Shown here: positions 1 to 8,126 of the stretch, piece after piece | How the letters are laid out: each line of letters begins with the position of its first letter | Numbering within the stretch: position 1 is the stretch's first letter | Assembly (NCBI RefSeq): GCF_000812965.1 | Contig: NZ_JSYN01000001.1 | Coordinates: 1 to 64,000, forward strand | Direction: 5' to 3' | DNA length: 64,000 nt | DNA from: Pedobacter kyungheensis | GTDB lineage: Bacteria; Bacteroidota; Bacteroidia; Sphingobacteriales; Sphingobacteriaceae | Position numbers and translations under genes: made by a program | Notes under the pieces: model-generated | Databases searched by the model: none | Told to the model about the DNA's origin: nothing | Seen by the model: only the letters and a program-made list of their open reading frames with translations

Positions 1-169
1 AAATGAATTTAAATCGGTATCACAATTACATTCTGAAATTAGAAAGTATATTAAATATTATAATAGGGACCGAATAAGGATTAATTTAAATGGAATGAGT
101 CCGGTGGAATACCGAACTCATTACTTTAAAAACATTGCGTAACTTCGTCCAACTTTTTGGGGTCAGTCT
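1..169 (+). mobile_element. 3' end of an IS3-family insertion sequence
   Basis: The left edge holds the last codons of an IS3-type transposase, followed by a terminal sequence (about 147-169) reading GTCCAACTTTTTGGGGTCAGT. That is the kind of end (complement TGACCCCAAAAAGTTGGAC) seen in IS3/IS150-group elements of Bacteroidota. The rest of the element lies outside the window, so completeness, the other inverted repeat and any target duplication cannot be judged. It directly precedes the two duplicated small lipoprotein genes. Confidence 0.8.
2..142 (+). CDS. IS3-family transposase OrfB, C-terminal fragment (partial)
   Basis: An open frame enters from the left edge and ends at a TAA at 140-142, giving 46 residues. 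It contains the motif IKYYNRDRIRINLNGMSPVEY, the typical C-terminus of IS3-family OrfB integrases (the 'YN..R....L.G.SP..YR' signature after the third catalytic acidic residue). The DDE catalytic residues would lie upstream, outside the window. Because the family terminal sequence follows directly after the stop, the 3' end at least is intact. Confidence 0.85.
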   Translation, partial: NEFKSVSQLHSEIRKYIKYYNRDRIRINLNGMSPVEYRTHYFKNIA

Positions 170-253
170 ACAAGGGCTTTTTTATGTAATACGGGTTACC
201 TTTTTAAAGTTCAGCGCATTAAAAGTATATATTAACCCTAAAACAAAATCAAA

Positions 254-478
254 ATGAAAAATGCATTCAAATTAGGCTTCTTAGCTCTTGCTTTAGCTTT
301 AACAGTTGCTGCTTGTGGCGAATCAGGTAAAAAAGCTGAAGGTACCGGCGATACCACCGTTACAGATTCTTCAACAATTGTAACCGACACTACTGCAAAA
401 GATACTACAGTAAAGGATTCTACAATTAAAGACACCTCTGTTAAAACCAAAACCACCACAACTGAGGTAAAACACTAG
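254..478 (+). CDS. small Thr/Lys/Asp-rich lipoprotein (copy 1 of a duplicated pair)
   Basis: A 74-residue protein starts with a lipoprotein signal peptide (MKNAFKLGFLALALALTVAAC) whose lipobox cysteine is Cys21. The mature part has no fold signature. It is a run of short imperfect repeats of the type DTTxKDT, rich in Thr, Lys, Asp and Val, and is probably unstructured and attached to the inner leaflet of the outer membrane or to the periplasmic face. It is a paralogue of the gene at 619-819: signal peptides are nearly identical, and a shared ACGGGTTAC upstream block lies 63 bp before this ATG. The function is unknown. An intrinsic terminator follows. Confidence 0.75.
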   Translation: MKNAFKLGFLALALALTVAACGESGKKAEGTGDTTVTDSSTIVTDTTAKDTTVKDSTIKDTSVKTKTTTTEVKH

Positions 479-501
479 TAAATTTCAAAAATAACACAGA
501 A

Positions 502-536
502 AAATGCTTTGACTACTTACATCAAAGCATTTTTTT
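502..536 (+). terminator. intrinsic terminator after lipoprotein copy 1
   Basis: Inverted repeat AAATGCTTTGA (502-512) with TCAAAGCATTT (522-532) followed by a T-run. It lies 24 bp after the stop codon of the first small lipoprotein. Confidence 0.85.
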
Positions 537-618
537 CATTTACACGGGTTACTTTTTTGAACTTTTTGTATAAATTAGTAAGTAATTAATTTTAAAAACC
601 ACTACAAATTAAAAAAAA

Positions 619-819
619 ATGAAAAATGTATTCAAATTAGGCTTTCTAGCATTTGCTTTATCGCTATCAGTTGTTGCTTGTAAATCAGAAAAGAAAGATG
701 GTGCAGCAGATTCTGCTAAAGTAGATTCTTCGGTAGTTGATACAACTGTAAAAGATACTACGGTAAAAGATACAGCAGCAAAAGACACTGTAGCAAAAGA
801 TACTACCAAAAAAAAGTAA
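619..819 (+). CDS. small Thr/Lys/Asp-rich lipoprotein (copy 2 of a duplicated pair)
   Basis: A 66-residue protein with signal peptide MKNVFKLGFLAFALSLSVVAC and lipobox Cys21. The mature tail consists of KDT(T/A)(V/A)KDT-type repeats and ends in a lysine run. It is the tandem paralogue of the gene at 254-478. The first 30 bp of coding sequence and the upstream ACGGGTTAC block (544-552) are conserved between the copies, so the duplication included the promoter region. The A-rich run directly before the ATG is the usual leader form in this phylum. No function can be assigned. Confidence 0.75.
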   Translation: MKNVFKLGFLAFALSLSVVACKSEKKDGAADSAKVDSSVVDTTVKDTTVKDTAAKDTVAKDTTKKK

Positions 820-835
820 CTTAAGTTAACCTAAT

Positions 836-868
836 AAAAAGGCTTCAGCTAAAACTGAAGCCTTTTTT
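836..868 (+). terminator. intrinsic terminator after lipoprotein copy 2
   Basis: Stem GGCTTCAG (841-848) with CTGAAGCC (855-862), loop CTAAAA, flanked by an A-run and a T-run. It lies shortly after the stop at 819. Confidence 0.9.
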
Positions 869-922
869 GTTTTTAATCCGAATTCTTTAGCTTTTAAATC
901 CCTTAAAATCCATCAATTGTAG

Positions 923-930
923 TAAATTTG
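923..930 (+). promoter_or_regulatory. -7 box of the purB promoter
   Basis: TAAATTTG is a perfect match to the Bacteroidota primary-sigma -7 consensus TAnnTTTG, 22 bp before the purB ATG, implying a 5' leader of about 17 nt. I see no clear -33 box. Confidence 0.55.
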
Positions 931-952
931 CGGCAAAAATACAATCCGCATA

Positions 953-2299
953 ATGAATTTAACATCACTACAAGCTATTTCACCTGTTGATGGTCGTTAC
1001 AGAAAAACTACCGAAAATTTAGCTACTTACTTTTCAGAAGAAGCGCTGATTAAATACCGTGTTTTTGTAGAAATCGAATATTTTATCGCACTTTGCGAAA
1101 TCAACCTGCCTGGCTTGCAGAATTTTGATAAAAATCTTTATGCCGAACTGCGTAAAATACACGAAAATTTCTCTGAAGCTGATGCTTTAGAAATTAAAGA
1201 AACTGAAAAAGTTACCAATCACGACGTTAAAGCTGTTGAGTATTTCATCAAAAATAAATTTGATGGTTTATCACTTCAAAATTATAAAGAGTTTATCCAT
1301 TTTGGTTTAACCTCACAAGATATCAACAACACTGCTATTCCTTATTCTATTAAACTTGCGCTAAACGAAAGTTATTATCCGGCCATTGCCGAATTGATTA
1401 CTAAAATAAATGCACTGGCTACAGAATGGAAAGAAGTACCTATGCTGGCGCATACGCATGGTCAACCAGCCTCTCCTACCAAACTGGGTAAAGAGTTTTT
1501 GGTTTTTGCCGAACGCCTGAGTATTCAGTTAGAAAATTTAAAAGCTATTCCGAACAGCGCCAAATTTGGTGGTGCTACCGGAAACTTCAATGCACACCAT
1601 ATTGCGTATCCTGAAGTAAACTGGGTTGATTTTTCAAACCAATTTGTAAACGAAACTTTAGGCTTAAGCCGTGCGCAACACACTACCCAAATTGAACACT
1701 ATGATCAGTTTGCCGCGCAATGCGATGCTTTAAAGCGCATTAACAATATCATTATTGATTTAGACCGCGACATCTGGACCTACATCTCTAAAAACTACTT
1801 TAAACAAAAAATTAAAGCAGGAGAAATCGGTTCATCGGCTATGCCGCATAAAGTTAACCCAATCGATTTTGAAAATGCAGAAGGTAACGCCGGTATTGCC
1901 AATGCTTTGTTTGAGTTTTTTGCGGCAAAACTTCCTATCTCGCGTTTACAAAGAGATTTAACTGACTCAACCGTTTTAAGAAATGTTGGTGTTCCATTTG
2001 GCCATACTTTAATCGCGATTAATGCCACATTAAGAGGTTTAAATAAAATTTTACTTAACGAGGCTGCATTAGCAGCAGATTTGGAAGAAAACTGGGCAGT
2101 AGTTGCAGAAGCTATCCAAACGGTATTGCGTAGGGAGAATTTCCCGAACCCTTACGAGGCTTTAAAAGAATTAACGCGTACCAATTCAAAAATTAATGCA
2201 GAAAGCATTGCCGGATTTATTGAGGGCTTAGCAGTAACAGAAGCAGTAAAAGCACAGCTGAGAACCATTACGCCATTTAACTACACTGGTATTTTCTAG
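953..2299 (+). CDS. purB: adenylosuccinate lyase
   Basis: PurB (448 aa) catalyses two fumarate-releasing steps of purine synthesis: SAICAR to AICAR, and adenylosuccinate to AMP. It belongs to the fumarase/aspartase superfamily and acts in the cytoplasm as a homotetramer. The superfamily signature loop is present as GSSAMPHKVNP (about residues 293-303), TSQD lies at 120-123 and the conserved HTHG at 167-170. Length and start (MNLTSLQAISPVDGRY) match the usual Bacteroidota PurB. It has its own -7 box at 923-930. The next gene, an Nfu-type scaffold, follows after 87 bp in the same direction. Confidence 0.97.
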   Translation: MNLTSLQAISPVDGRYRKTTENLATYFSEEALIKYRVFVEIEYFIALCEINLPGLQNFDKNLYAELRKIHENFSEADALEIKETEKVTNHDVKAVEYFIKNKFDGLSLQNYKEFIHFGLTSQDINNTAIPYSIKLALNESYYPAIAELITKINALATEWKEVPMLAHTHGQPASPTKLGKEFLVFAERLSIQLENLKAIPNSAKFGGATGNFNAHHIAYPEVNWVDFSNQFVNETLGLSRAQHTTQIEHYDQFAAQCDALKRINNIIIDLDRDIWTYISKNYFKQKIKAGEIGSSAMPHKVNPIDFENAEGNAGIANALFEFFAAKLPISRLQRDLTDSTVLRNVGVPFGHTLIAINATLRGLNKILLNEAALAADLEENWAVVAEAIQTVLRRENFPNPYEALKELTRTNSKINAESIAGFIEGLAVTEAVKAQLRTITPFNYTGIF

Positions 2300-2386
2300 T
2301 CAAATTAAATTGACGCTAAGCAGACAGCTGTAACGCGCTTTATTAAACACGAATTGCTAATTTTGTTTATTCAAATTGATTAGGAC

Positions 2387-2938
2387 ATGACGATTAACGT
2401 ATATACAGAACAAACTCCAAATCCGGCAACCATGAAATTCATGGTAAATAAGCTATTAATAAACGGTAGCGAAGATTTTGCCACTAAAGAAAGTGCAGAA
2501 CACTCGCCTTTTGCTAAGGAGTTATTTAAATTCAGCTTTGTTGCCGGTGTTTTTTTCGCCAGTAATTTTGTTACGATTACTAAAACAGACGATGCTGAAT
2601 GGGCCGATATTGAAGCCATTTTAAAAGAGTTTGTTAAAGGAGCTGTTGAATCTGAATTAAAAATTAAAGAAGCAACTGCTGATGAAGCGCCAACTTTTGA
2701 AGGCACAGAAACTGAAATTAAAATCCAGCAGATTTTACACGACTACGTACGTCCGGCAGTTGAGCAGGATGGCGGTGCCATTACTTATAAGTCTTTCGAC
2801 GAAGGTGTGGTAACTGTAGAATTACGCGGATCGTGCAGTGGCTGCCCTTCATCTACCATTACGCTTAAATCGGGTATTCAGAACCTGTTACAGCGCATGG
2901 TACCAGAGGTTACCGAAGTGGTTTCGGAAGCGCTATAA
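2387..2938 (+). CDS. NifU/Nfu-family iron-sulfur cluster scaffold protein
   Basis: A 183-residue protein with two parts. Residues 1 to about 90 match the Nfu N-terminal domain (opening YTEQTPNPATMKF). Residues 110-183 are a NifU-like C-terminal domain with the CxxC cluster ligands Cys150 and Cys153 (RGSCSGCPSS). Proteins of this form carry and deliver 4Fe-4S clusters to apo-enzymes in the cytoplasm. Both the N-terminal domain and the intact CxxC argue for a working carrier. It lies downstream of purB, and an intrinsic terminator follows. Confidence 0.93.
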   Translation: MTINVYTEQTPNPATMKFMVNKLLINGSEDFATKESAEHSPFAKELFKFSFVAGVFFASNFVTITKTDDAEWADIEAILKEFVKGAVESELKIKEATADEAPTFEGTETEIKIQQILHDYVRPAVEQDGGAITYKSFDEGVVTVELRGSCSGCPSSTITLKSGIQNLLQRMVPEVTEVVSEAL

Positions 2939-2963
2939 AATTGTGCATTTTTCACTATACATA

Positions 2964-3000
2964 AAAAGAGGGTTTGCTAATTAGTGAACCCTCTTTTGTT
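2964..3000 (+). terminator. intrinsic terminator after the Nfu gene
   Basis: Stem AAAAGAGGGTT (2964-2974) with AACCCTCTTTT (2987-2997) and a T-rich tail, 25 bp after the stop. Confidence 0.88.
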
Positions 3001-3065
3001 TATAAGCTATTTTAAAGCTGCCTATCGTTTTCCTACAAAACATCTTGCCGTCATGCTGGGCCGAT

Positions 3066-3388
3066 AGCTATCGGATTTATTTTATTAGTATCGTTTATTG
3101 CTTTCATAGGCCTAATAGCTACTTCGTGGTCAGCAACTCTTTATTCTTTTCTCGCAAATGGCGCAGATTAGATTGTCATCCTGAGCCTGTCGAAGGGTCT
3201 GCATAAACACCATACGAAGCGCTTTATAGGTTTAATGCATCTTTTCCCGCAGATAGTGCAGATTTAATCGCAGATGGAACAGATACAAGTCCCCTACATC
3301 ATGCTCACCCGAAAGCTATCGGATTTATTTTTTAGTATCGTTTATTGCTTTCATAGGCCTAATAGCTACTTCGTGGTCAGCAACTCTT
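3066..3388. repeat. pair of direct repeats of about 75 bp in the 2939-3455 gap
   Basis: 3066-3141 and 3314-3388 are near-identical direct repeats, starting AGCTATCGGATTTATTTT and ending GTGGTCAGCAACTCTT, with one short indel. They are about 170 bp apart. The material between them contains other common intergenic pieces ('cgcagatagtgcagattt'). The 517-bp gap holds no convincing gene on either strand. Confidence 0.85.
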
Positions 3389-3440
3389 ATTAAAGATAAA
3401 ACTATAGCTTAGAGACCCTGAAATAAATTCAGGGTGACGG
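3173..3440. repeat. REP-like intergenic palindrome pieces
   Basis: TGTCATCCTGAGCCTGTCGA (about 3174-3193) and the hairpin ACCCTGAATAAATTCAGGGT-type sequence (about 3415-3434) are of the kind widely dispersed between genes in Pedobacter and other Bacteroidota ('GTCATCCTGAG...GTCGAAGG', 'CCTGAA...TTCAGG'). They overlap the direct-repeat region and follow no single gene. That these families are common in the phylum is prior knowledge; genome-wide copy number was not checked. Confidence 0.6.
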
Positions 3441-3455
3441 CAATGGATTGAACTA

Positions 3456-4244
3456 TTAAAAATATCTCTTGATGGCCTCCAGCATTTCGGCAGTTAACCT
3501 GCCATTGGTTGCCAGGATTTCTCTTTTATCGAAGTAATTATTACCACCTGAGAAATCGAAAACCTCGCCACCGGCCTGCTGAACAATAAAGCAACCAGCT
3601 GCAAAATCCCATTGTTGTAAATTATACTCAAAAAAAGCATCAAAGCGCCCGCAAGCCGTGTAAACCAAATCTATTGCAGCTGCACCAATGCGGCGTACAC
3701 CATGGCTTTTCTGCATCATTTCGGCCAATAACTTTAAATACTTATCCTGATTATCGAACTGGTAATACGGAAAACCTGTAGCCAGCAAGCTCGATTTTAA
3801 ATCGGGGTTAACCGAAACGCTGATTTCTTTCTTGTTTAAATAAGCCTTTCCACCTTTAAAAGCGTAAAACATTTCAGCCCTGTTTAATTCGTACACCACA
3901 CCTACAACAGGCTGGCCATCTTCGTAAAGCGCCACACTAATGCCATAAGCCGGGATACCGTGAATAAAATTGGTTGTACCATCTAAAGGATCTATAATCC
4001 AGGTATAGGTTTTCCCTACCCTGCTGATGGTTTTCTCTTCGGTAATAAAACCTGCATCAGGAATCAGCTTTTCGAAGTTTTGAACCAGTTTCTGTTCTGC
4101 AGTTTTATCTACATAAGAAACCATATCGTTTAAACCTTTGTATTCTATTTTCTGTGCATCGAACTGCATGGCTTCTTTACGGATAAAGTTTCCGGTAAGC
4201 CTCACAATAGCGATTACTTTATTGCATATTAGTTCGTAATTCAT
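3456..4244 (-). CDS. suhB: inositol-monophosphatase-family phosphatase (SuhB-like)
   Basis: A 262-residue member of the Mg2+-dependent, Li+-sensitive sugar-phosphatase family. Metal-binding residues are visible: Glu69/Glu70 (ITEEK), the DPLDGTTN motif at 85-92 and the second signature QWDFAAG around 211-217 (Asp213). Such enzymes dephosphorylate myo-inositol-1-phosphate or related sugar phosphates, and the SuhB type also has RNA-related roles in enterobacteria. Which substrate is used here cannot be told from sequence. Its start follows lgt on the same strand by 60 bp, so the two may be co-transcribed. Confidence 0.9.
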   Translation of the reverse strand: MNYELICNKVIAIVRLTGNFIRKEAMQFDAQKIEYKGLNDMVSYVDKTAEQKLVQNFEKLIPDAGFITEEKTISRVGKTYTWIIDPLDGTTNFIHGIPAYGISVALYEDGQPVVGVVYELNRAEMFYAFKGGKAYLNKKEISVSVNPDLKSSLLATGFPYYQFDNQDKYLKLLAEMMQKSHGVRRIGAAAIDLVYTACGRFDAFFEYNLQQWDFAAGCFIVQQAGGEVFDFSGGNNYFDKREILATNGRLTAEMLEAIKRYF

Positions 4245-4304
4245 AACAGTTTAACAAAAACCATAAATGCTTGTTGAGTTTAAAATGAATTTAAAAAGAT
4301 TAGT

Positions 4305-5453
4305 TTAAGCCAGTTTATTCTTATTCCTTAAAGCATAGGCGCTTAAAGCAATACCACCTACTACCAGAAAAGTAGAAATCATTTCGGCTTGCGTAAAAGA
4401 TAAGCTCCCTACGTGATATTTCGAGTTCACCCGGATTAACTCGACACAGAAGCGTTCAAGGCCGTTTAAAATCATGTAGATCCCGAACATTAAACCTGGT
4501 GCCTTTATTTTATCTCTGATGCTCCAAAGGAAGGCAAAAAGGATTAAACAGATAATTACCTCGTAAATGGGTGTTGGATATACCCCTTGTGCCAGCTCAT
4601 TACAAAACTTACCGCTGCACCCCGGAATTGGAATCCCTTCACCCACTACGTTATTTGGGTACTTGTAAGACCATAACCAGTCTGGTAGCCACGAAAATGG
4701 TTTCGGGTTAGGGTTAACAATTCCCCAGTCGCCATCACCTGCCATATGACAGCCAATACGGCCAACAGCATAAGCGAGCATCATTCCCGGACCGCCTACA
4801 TCAAGCATGTGCAAAGGTTTGATGCCATTTCTTCTGGCAATGATTAATACCGCAGCACCTCCACAAATTAAACCACCATAAAAAGTTAAGCCACTGAATG
4901 ACAACAATCTTTCAATAGGATGTTGTACAAAATCATCCCAATATTCTAAATTATCGAAGAATTTAGCACCTAAAAAGCCCCAAATGGCCGCCCAAACAAT
5001 CAGATTGCTCATGGTTTGATATGGATGAACCGTAACCTGAGTTTCCTTTGGTTTATCTAACTTATGCTTGTTTTTCTCTGTATAATCCCAATAAGCAAAT
5101 AAGCCTGCAAAAAATAAACCGCCCAGAATATTGCCCTTAGCCGACATTAAGACCGATTGTGCATCGTTTACAAAAAGCTTATAGTTTAAAAATGCGTAAA
5201 CCAGTTTATAGCCAATTACAAAGCCAAAAAGGCCATTCATAATCAGTTCTGAAGTTGTAGCAGGTTTACCAATTACTACCGTTTTTTTGATGGGATGTAA
5301 AATACCCAAAGCTTCTTTGCGCTTAAGCTCTTTTGTAAATGCCCAATAGCCAGCAACAAAAGCAAGTGCTACAAAAACACCAAATGTGTTAAAAGGAAGC
5401 GGCAGATTAATTCCGAATAAGTACTCTAAGAAATGTGAAACGGTAGGAAACAT
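4305..5453 (-). CDS. lgt: prolipoprotein diacylglyceryl transferase
   Basis: Lgt transfers diacylglycerol from phosphatidylglycerol to the lipobox cysteine of prolipoproteins in the inner membrane, the first step in making the many lipoproteins of this organism. The protein is polytopic. It carries the Lgt signature as AVGRIGCHMAGDGDWG and a conserved YPTPIYE segment near the C-terminal part. I chose the ATG at 5453 (MFPTVSHFLEYLFG, 382 aa) over an in-frame extension to 5498, because family members start here. It is somewhat longer than proteobacterial Lgt (about 290 aa), with an additional loop between the first helices, as is usual in Bacteroidota. Confidence 0.92.
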   Translation of the reverse strand: MFPTVSHFLEYLFGINLPLPFNTFGVFVALAFVAGYWAFTKELKRKEALGILHPIKKTVVIGKPATTSELIMNGLFGFVIGYKLVYAFLNYKLFVNDAQSVLMSAKGNILGGLFFAGLFAYWDYTEKNKHKLDKPKETQVTVHPYQTMSNLIVWAAIWGFLGAKFFDNLEYWDDFVQHPIERLLSFSGLTFYGGLICGGAAVLIIARRNGIKPLHMLDVGGPGMMLAYAVGRIGCHMAGDGDWGIVNPNPKPFSWLPDWLWSYKYPNNVVGEGIPIPGCSGKFCNELAQGVYPTPIYEVIICLILFAFLWSIRDKIKAPGLMFGIYMILNGLERFCVELIRVNSKYHVGSLSFTQAEMISTFLVVGGIALSAYALRNKNKLA

Positions 5454-5481
5454 ACAAATTATTTGTTGCGAAGATAGGAAA

Positions 5482-5636
5482 GAAAGAGTAAAGACCAAAG
5501 CGAAGCTTAAAGACTAAAGCTAAAAGCGGAAAGCTTAAAGCCAAAAGACCAAAGCGGAAAGCTTAGATGTGCTTAGGTGTCTGAGGTGGTAAAAAAAGAC
5601 CGAGACTTCCGACATCGGACACCTGACTTCTGACTT
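5482..5636. repeat. low-complexity purine-rich intergenic repeat
   Basis: Imperfect tandem copies of 'AAAGCGGAAAGCTTAAAG' and 'GACCAAAGC' (5482-5566) are followed by a second run of 'GAC(T)TTCTGAC/GACATCGGACAC'-type words (5600-5636). This degenerate filler is common between genes in Pedobacter-like genomes. No gene is supported here. Confidence 0.6.
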
Positions 5637-5638
5637 TC

Positions 5639-6961
5639 TTAATGATGTGCGTAGGCTGTTTCCAGTTCGGCTACTTCAACTTCTCCATCAGCGGTAATGG
5701 CTACCAGTTTAACAGCTTTTAGCTCATTAACCATCACAGGATCGTATTTGGCCCGTACTTTTAAATAGTTTTTGGTAAAACCATGCATATAGCCTGATTT
5801 TTGATCGGCTTCAAAAAGCACTTCGGCATCGCTGCCAATTTGCGATTCGTAAAAAGCCCTGCGTTTTTTATCCGACAGGATATGAAGCATTTTACTGCGT
5901 TCGTTCCGTTCGCTACCTGCAACCACACCTTTCATTTCTGCAGCTACGGTTAGTTCGCGCTCCGAATAGGTAAATACGTGCAAGTAAGAAATATCCAGTC
6001 CGTTTAAAAACTGGTAAGTATCTAAGAAATCTTCTTTAGTTTCGCCAGGGAAACCCACAATCACATCAACGCCGATACAGCAATGAGGCATTACGGCTTT
6101 AATTTTGGCTACACGCTCTACATATAAATCCCTGCGGTAACGGCGGCGCATTAAACCCAGTATTTTATCAGAGCCTGATTGTAAAGGAATATGGAAATGC
6201 GGCACAAACCTTTTTGAGGTGGCCACAAACTCAATAATTTCGTTGCTTAACAAATTGGGTTCAATCGATGATATCCGGATTCTTTCAATGCCTTCTACTT
6301 CATCAAGGGCCTTAACCAGATCAAAAAATTTATCTTCACGTTCACCATTGCGGATACCAAAATCGCCCAGGTTTACCCCCGTTAACACGATTTCTTTCAC
6401 ACCACTTTCGGCGATCATTTTAGCCCGGTTAACCACATTTTCGATGGTATCGCTACGGCTGGCACCACGTGCGAGCGGAATGGTGCAATAGGTGCATGGA
6501 TAATCGCAGCCATCCTGCACTTTTAAGAAAGTACGCGTTCTATCACCAATAGAATAAGAAGCAATAAAATTGTGGTTTACCTTTTCGATATTCTGCTGAT
6601 GCACCACCGCTTTAGGCTGTTTGGTTAAATCGGTAATATATTCTACAATTCTGAACTTTTCAGCAGCACCTAAAACCATATCAACGCCTTCTATCTCTGC
6701 AATTTCCTGTGGTTTTAACTGCGCATAGCAACCTACAATGGTTACAAAAGCATTTGGCGAATATTTTAAAGCTTCTTTAACCACCTTACGACATTTTTTA
6801 TCCGCATGGTCGGTAACAGAACAGGTATTGATCACATAAACATCGGCCTGATCCTGAAATTCTACCACAGCATAACCTGCATCGGTAAATAAACGACCGA
6901 TAGTAGAGGTTTCAGAGAAATTGAGTTTACAACCTAATGTATAAAATGCGACCTTTTTCAT
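5639..6961 (-). CDS. mtaB: tRNA t6A37 methylthiotransferase MtaB
   Basis: A radical-SAM methylthiotransferase of 440 aa that converts t6A37 to ms2t6A37 in tRNAs reading ANN codons. The N-terminal UPF0004 domain has the three cluster cysteines Cys11 (YTLGCKLN), Cys47 (NTCSVT) and Cys78 (VGCYAQ). The radical-SAM CxxxCxxC is Cys152, Cys156 and Cys159 (GCDYPCTYC). A TRAM-like C-terminal segment follows. The opening 'TLGCKLNFSE' is the MtaB type rather than MiaB or RimO. Confidence 0.93.
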   Translation of the reverse strand: MKKVAFYTLGCKLNFSETSTIGRLFTDAGYAVVEFQDQADVYVINTCSVTDHADKKCRKVVKEALKYSPNAFVTIVGCYAQLKPQEIAEIEGVDMVLGAAEKFRIVEYITDLTKQPKAVVHQQNIEKVNHNFIASYSIGDRTRTFLKVQDGCDYPCTYCTIPLARGASRSDTIENVVNRAKMIAESGVKEIVLTGVNLGDFGIRNGEREDKFFDLVKALDEVEGIERIRISSIEPNLLSNEIIEFVATSKRFVPHFHIPLQSGSDKILGLMRRRYRRDLYVERVAKIKAVMPHCCIGVDVIVGFPGETKEDFLDTYQFLNGLDISYLHVFTYSERELTVAAEMKGVVAGSERNERSKMLHILSDKKRRAFYESQIGSDAEVLFEADQKSGYMHGFTKNYLKVRAKYDPVMVNELKAVKLVAITADGEVEVAELETAYAHH

Positions 6962-7106
6962 TGAGGCTGCAAAGATAAGAAATTTGTTCGGAATTAGGCG
7001 TTTAGAATAGTCTTGGCGTACAAATTACAGTGAGATAACAATGTAAGCTGCGTTATGAATCATTCAATTAGCGATAAATTGGAAGCCCTGAATTACCGGA
7101 CAGCAA

Positions 7107-7676
7107 TTACTTTTCCTGCCAGCGGTAGCTTTCCTGCTCGAAGCCTGCAAGATCCAAAACCCGGCTAATTACCGTTCCGGCTACTTCTTCGATGCTTTTG
7201 GGCAGACTGTAAAATGATGGATTGGCCGGGCAAATAATCCCGCCGGCTTCGGTTACGGTCTTCATGTTGTTGATGTGGATTAAGCTGAAAGGTGTATCGC
7301 GTACTACGGCAATCAGTTTCCGGCGCTCTTTCAGGATTACATCAGCAGCCCTGGTGATTAAATCATTTGAAATTCCATGTGCAATACGCCCTAAAGTACC
7401 CATTGAGCAAGGCACGATAATCATCGTATCATATTTGGCCGAACCTGAAGCAAAAGGTGCATTAAAATCGTTTTTACTGTAGAATTTAAAATCCGGAAAT
7501 TGGTTATAATCCTGATTACCCAGTTCAAACTGCCACACTTCTTTGGCGTTATCGCTCATCACCACCCCCACTGCTTCGATCTGATCTTTTAGTTTTAACA
7601 ACGCATCAAACAGCACTTTTGCATAAACCGAACCACTGGCGCCTGTAACCGCCACAATCACTTTCTTTTTAACCAT
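7107..7676 (-). CDS. ubiX: UbiX-family flavin prenyltransferase
   Basis: A 189-residue UbiX/Pad1-type flavoprotein. The glycine-rich start VAVTGASGSVYA binds the FMN phosphate. PCSMGTLGRIAHG and the RKLIAVVRDTPFS segment are family hallmarks. These enzymes attach a dimethylallyl unit to FMN to make the prenyl-FMN cofactor of UbiD-type decarboxylases. No ubiD partner is in the window. It is transcribed away from the candidate small RNA at 7705-7774. Confidence 0.9.
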   Translation of the reverse strand: MVKKKVIVAVTGASGSVYAKVLFDALLKLKDQIEAVGVVMSDNAKEVWQFELGNQDYNQFPDFKFYSKNDFNAPFASGSAKYDTMIIVPCSMGTLGRIAHGISNDLITRAADVILKERRKLIAVVRDTPFSLIHINNMKTVTEAGGIICPANPSFYSLPKSIEEVAGTVISRVLDLAGFEQESYRWQEK

Positions 7677-7704
7677 AAAACAAAAGTAGGCTTTCTGGAT
7701 TGAT

Positions 7705-7774
7705 AAAAATAAAAAAGGGCCAGAACAATGTTCTGACCCTACATCTACCTATGAAAAACATACCCTCGAAAGGG
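7705..7774 (-). ncRNA. candidate small RNA with its own promoter and terminator
   Basis: On the minus strand, TATATTTG (7781-7788, perfect -7 consensus) is followed within about 70 nt by a small hairpin TACCCT-TTCG-AGGGTA (7761-7776) and an excellent intrinsic terminator: an 11-bp stem AGGGTCAGAAC / GTTCTGGCCCT (7716-7740) with a T-run at 7711-7716. The neighbouring genes do not need this terminator: the nearest upstream gene on this strand ends 386 bp away, and ubiX starts just downstream. The ends given are estimates. No known RNA family was recognised. Confidence 0.45.
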
Positions 7775-7788
7775 TAAGAACAAATATA

Positions 7789-8126
7789 TATAAATTTTTA
7801 AAAAAATGTAAGTAAGAAATGTTAAATCGTGTAAATGACGTTTTTTAGTTAAAAATAAAACATAACACACTGATTATTAATACAATAATTTTCAATAAAA
7901 ATACACAAAAATCATTTTAAAGGTCAAAAAACACCTTATACAGCAGTCATATTCAAAAAATGTGTATTAGAAATCAGTCGGATTTAGCAAATATAACATT
8001 ACAACTAAAAAATAAGGTACTGAGCCACCTCATTTTATTTACATTTTTTTTACTTTAAAATAACAGCAAAACAAGGTAGAATTAATCATCAAGTTTTTCT
8101 GTCTCTGTGCTGACACTTCAATGCTA
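7789..8126. other. A+T-rich gap without recognised genes
   Basis: Very A+T-rich sequence between the small-RNA promoter and the 3' end of the Crp-like gene. I see no open frame with coding character, no strong hairpin and no repeat here. Confidence 0.6.

Noticed and set aside
238..459. Long valine/serine-rich minus-strand frames opposite the two small lipoproteins (also 609-809)
   Set aside because: They are mirror frames created by the KDTT repeats. The plus-strand frames have signal peptides, lipoboxes and terminators.
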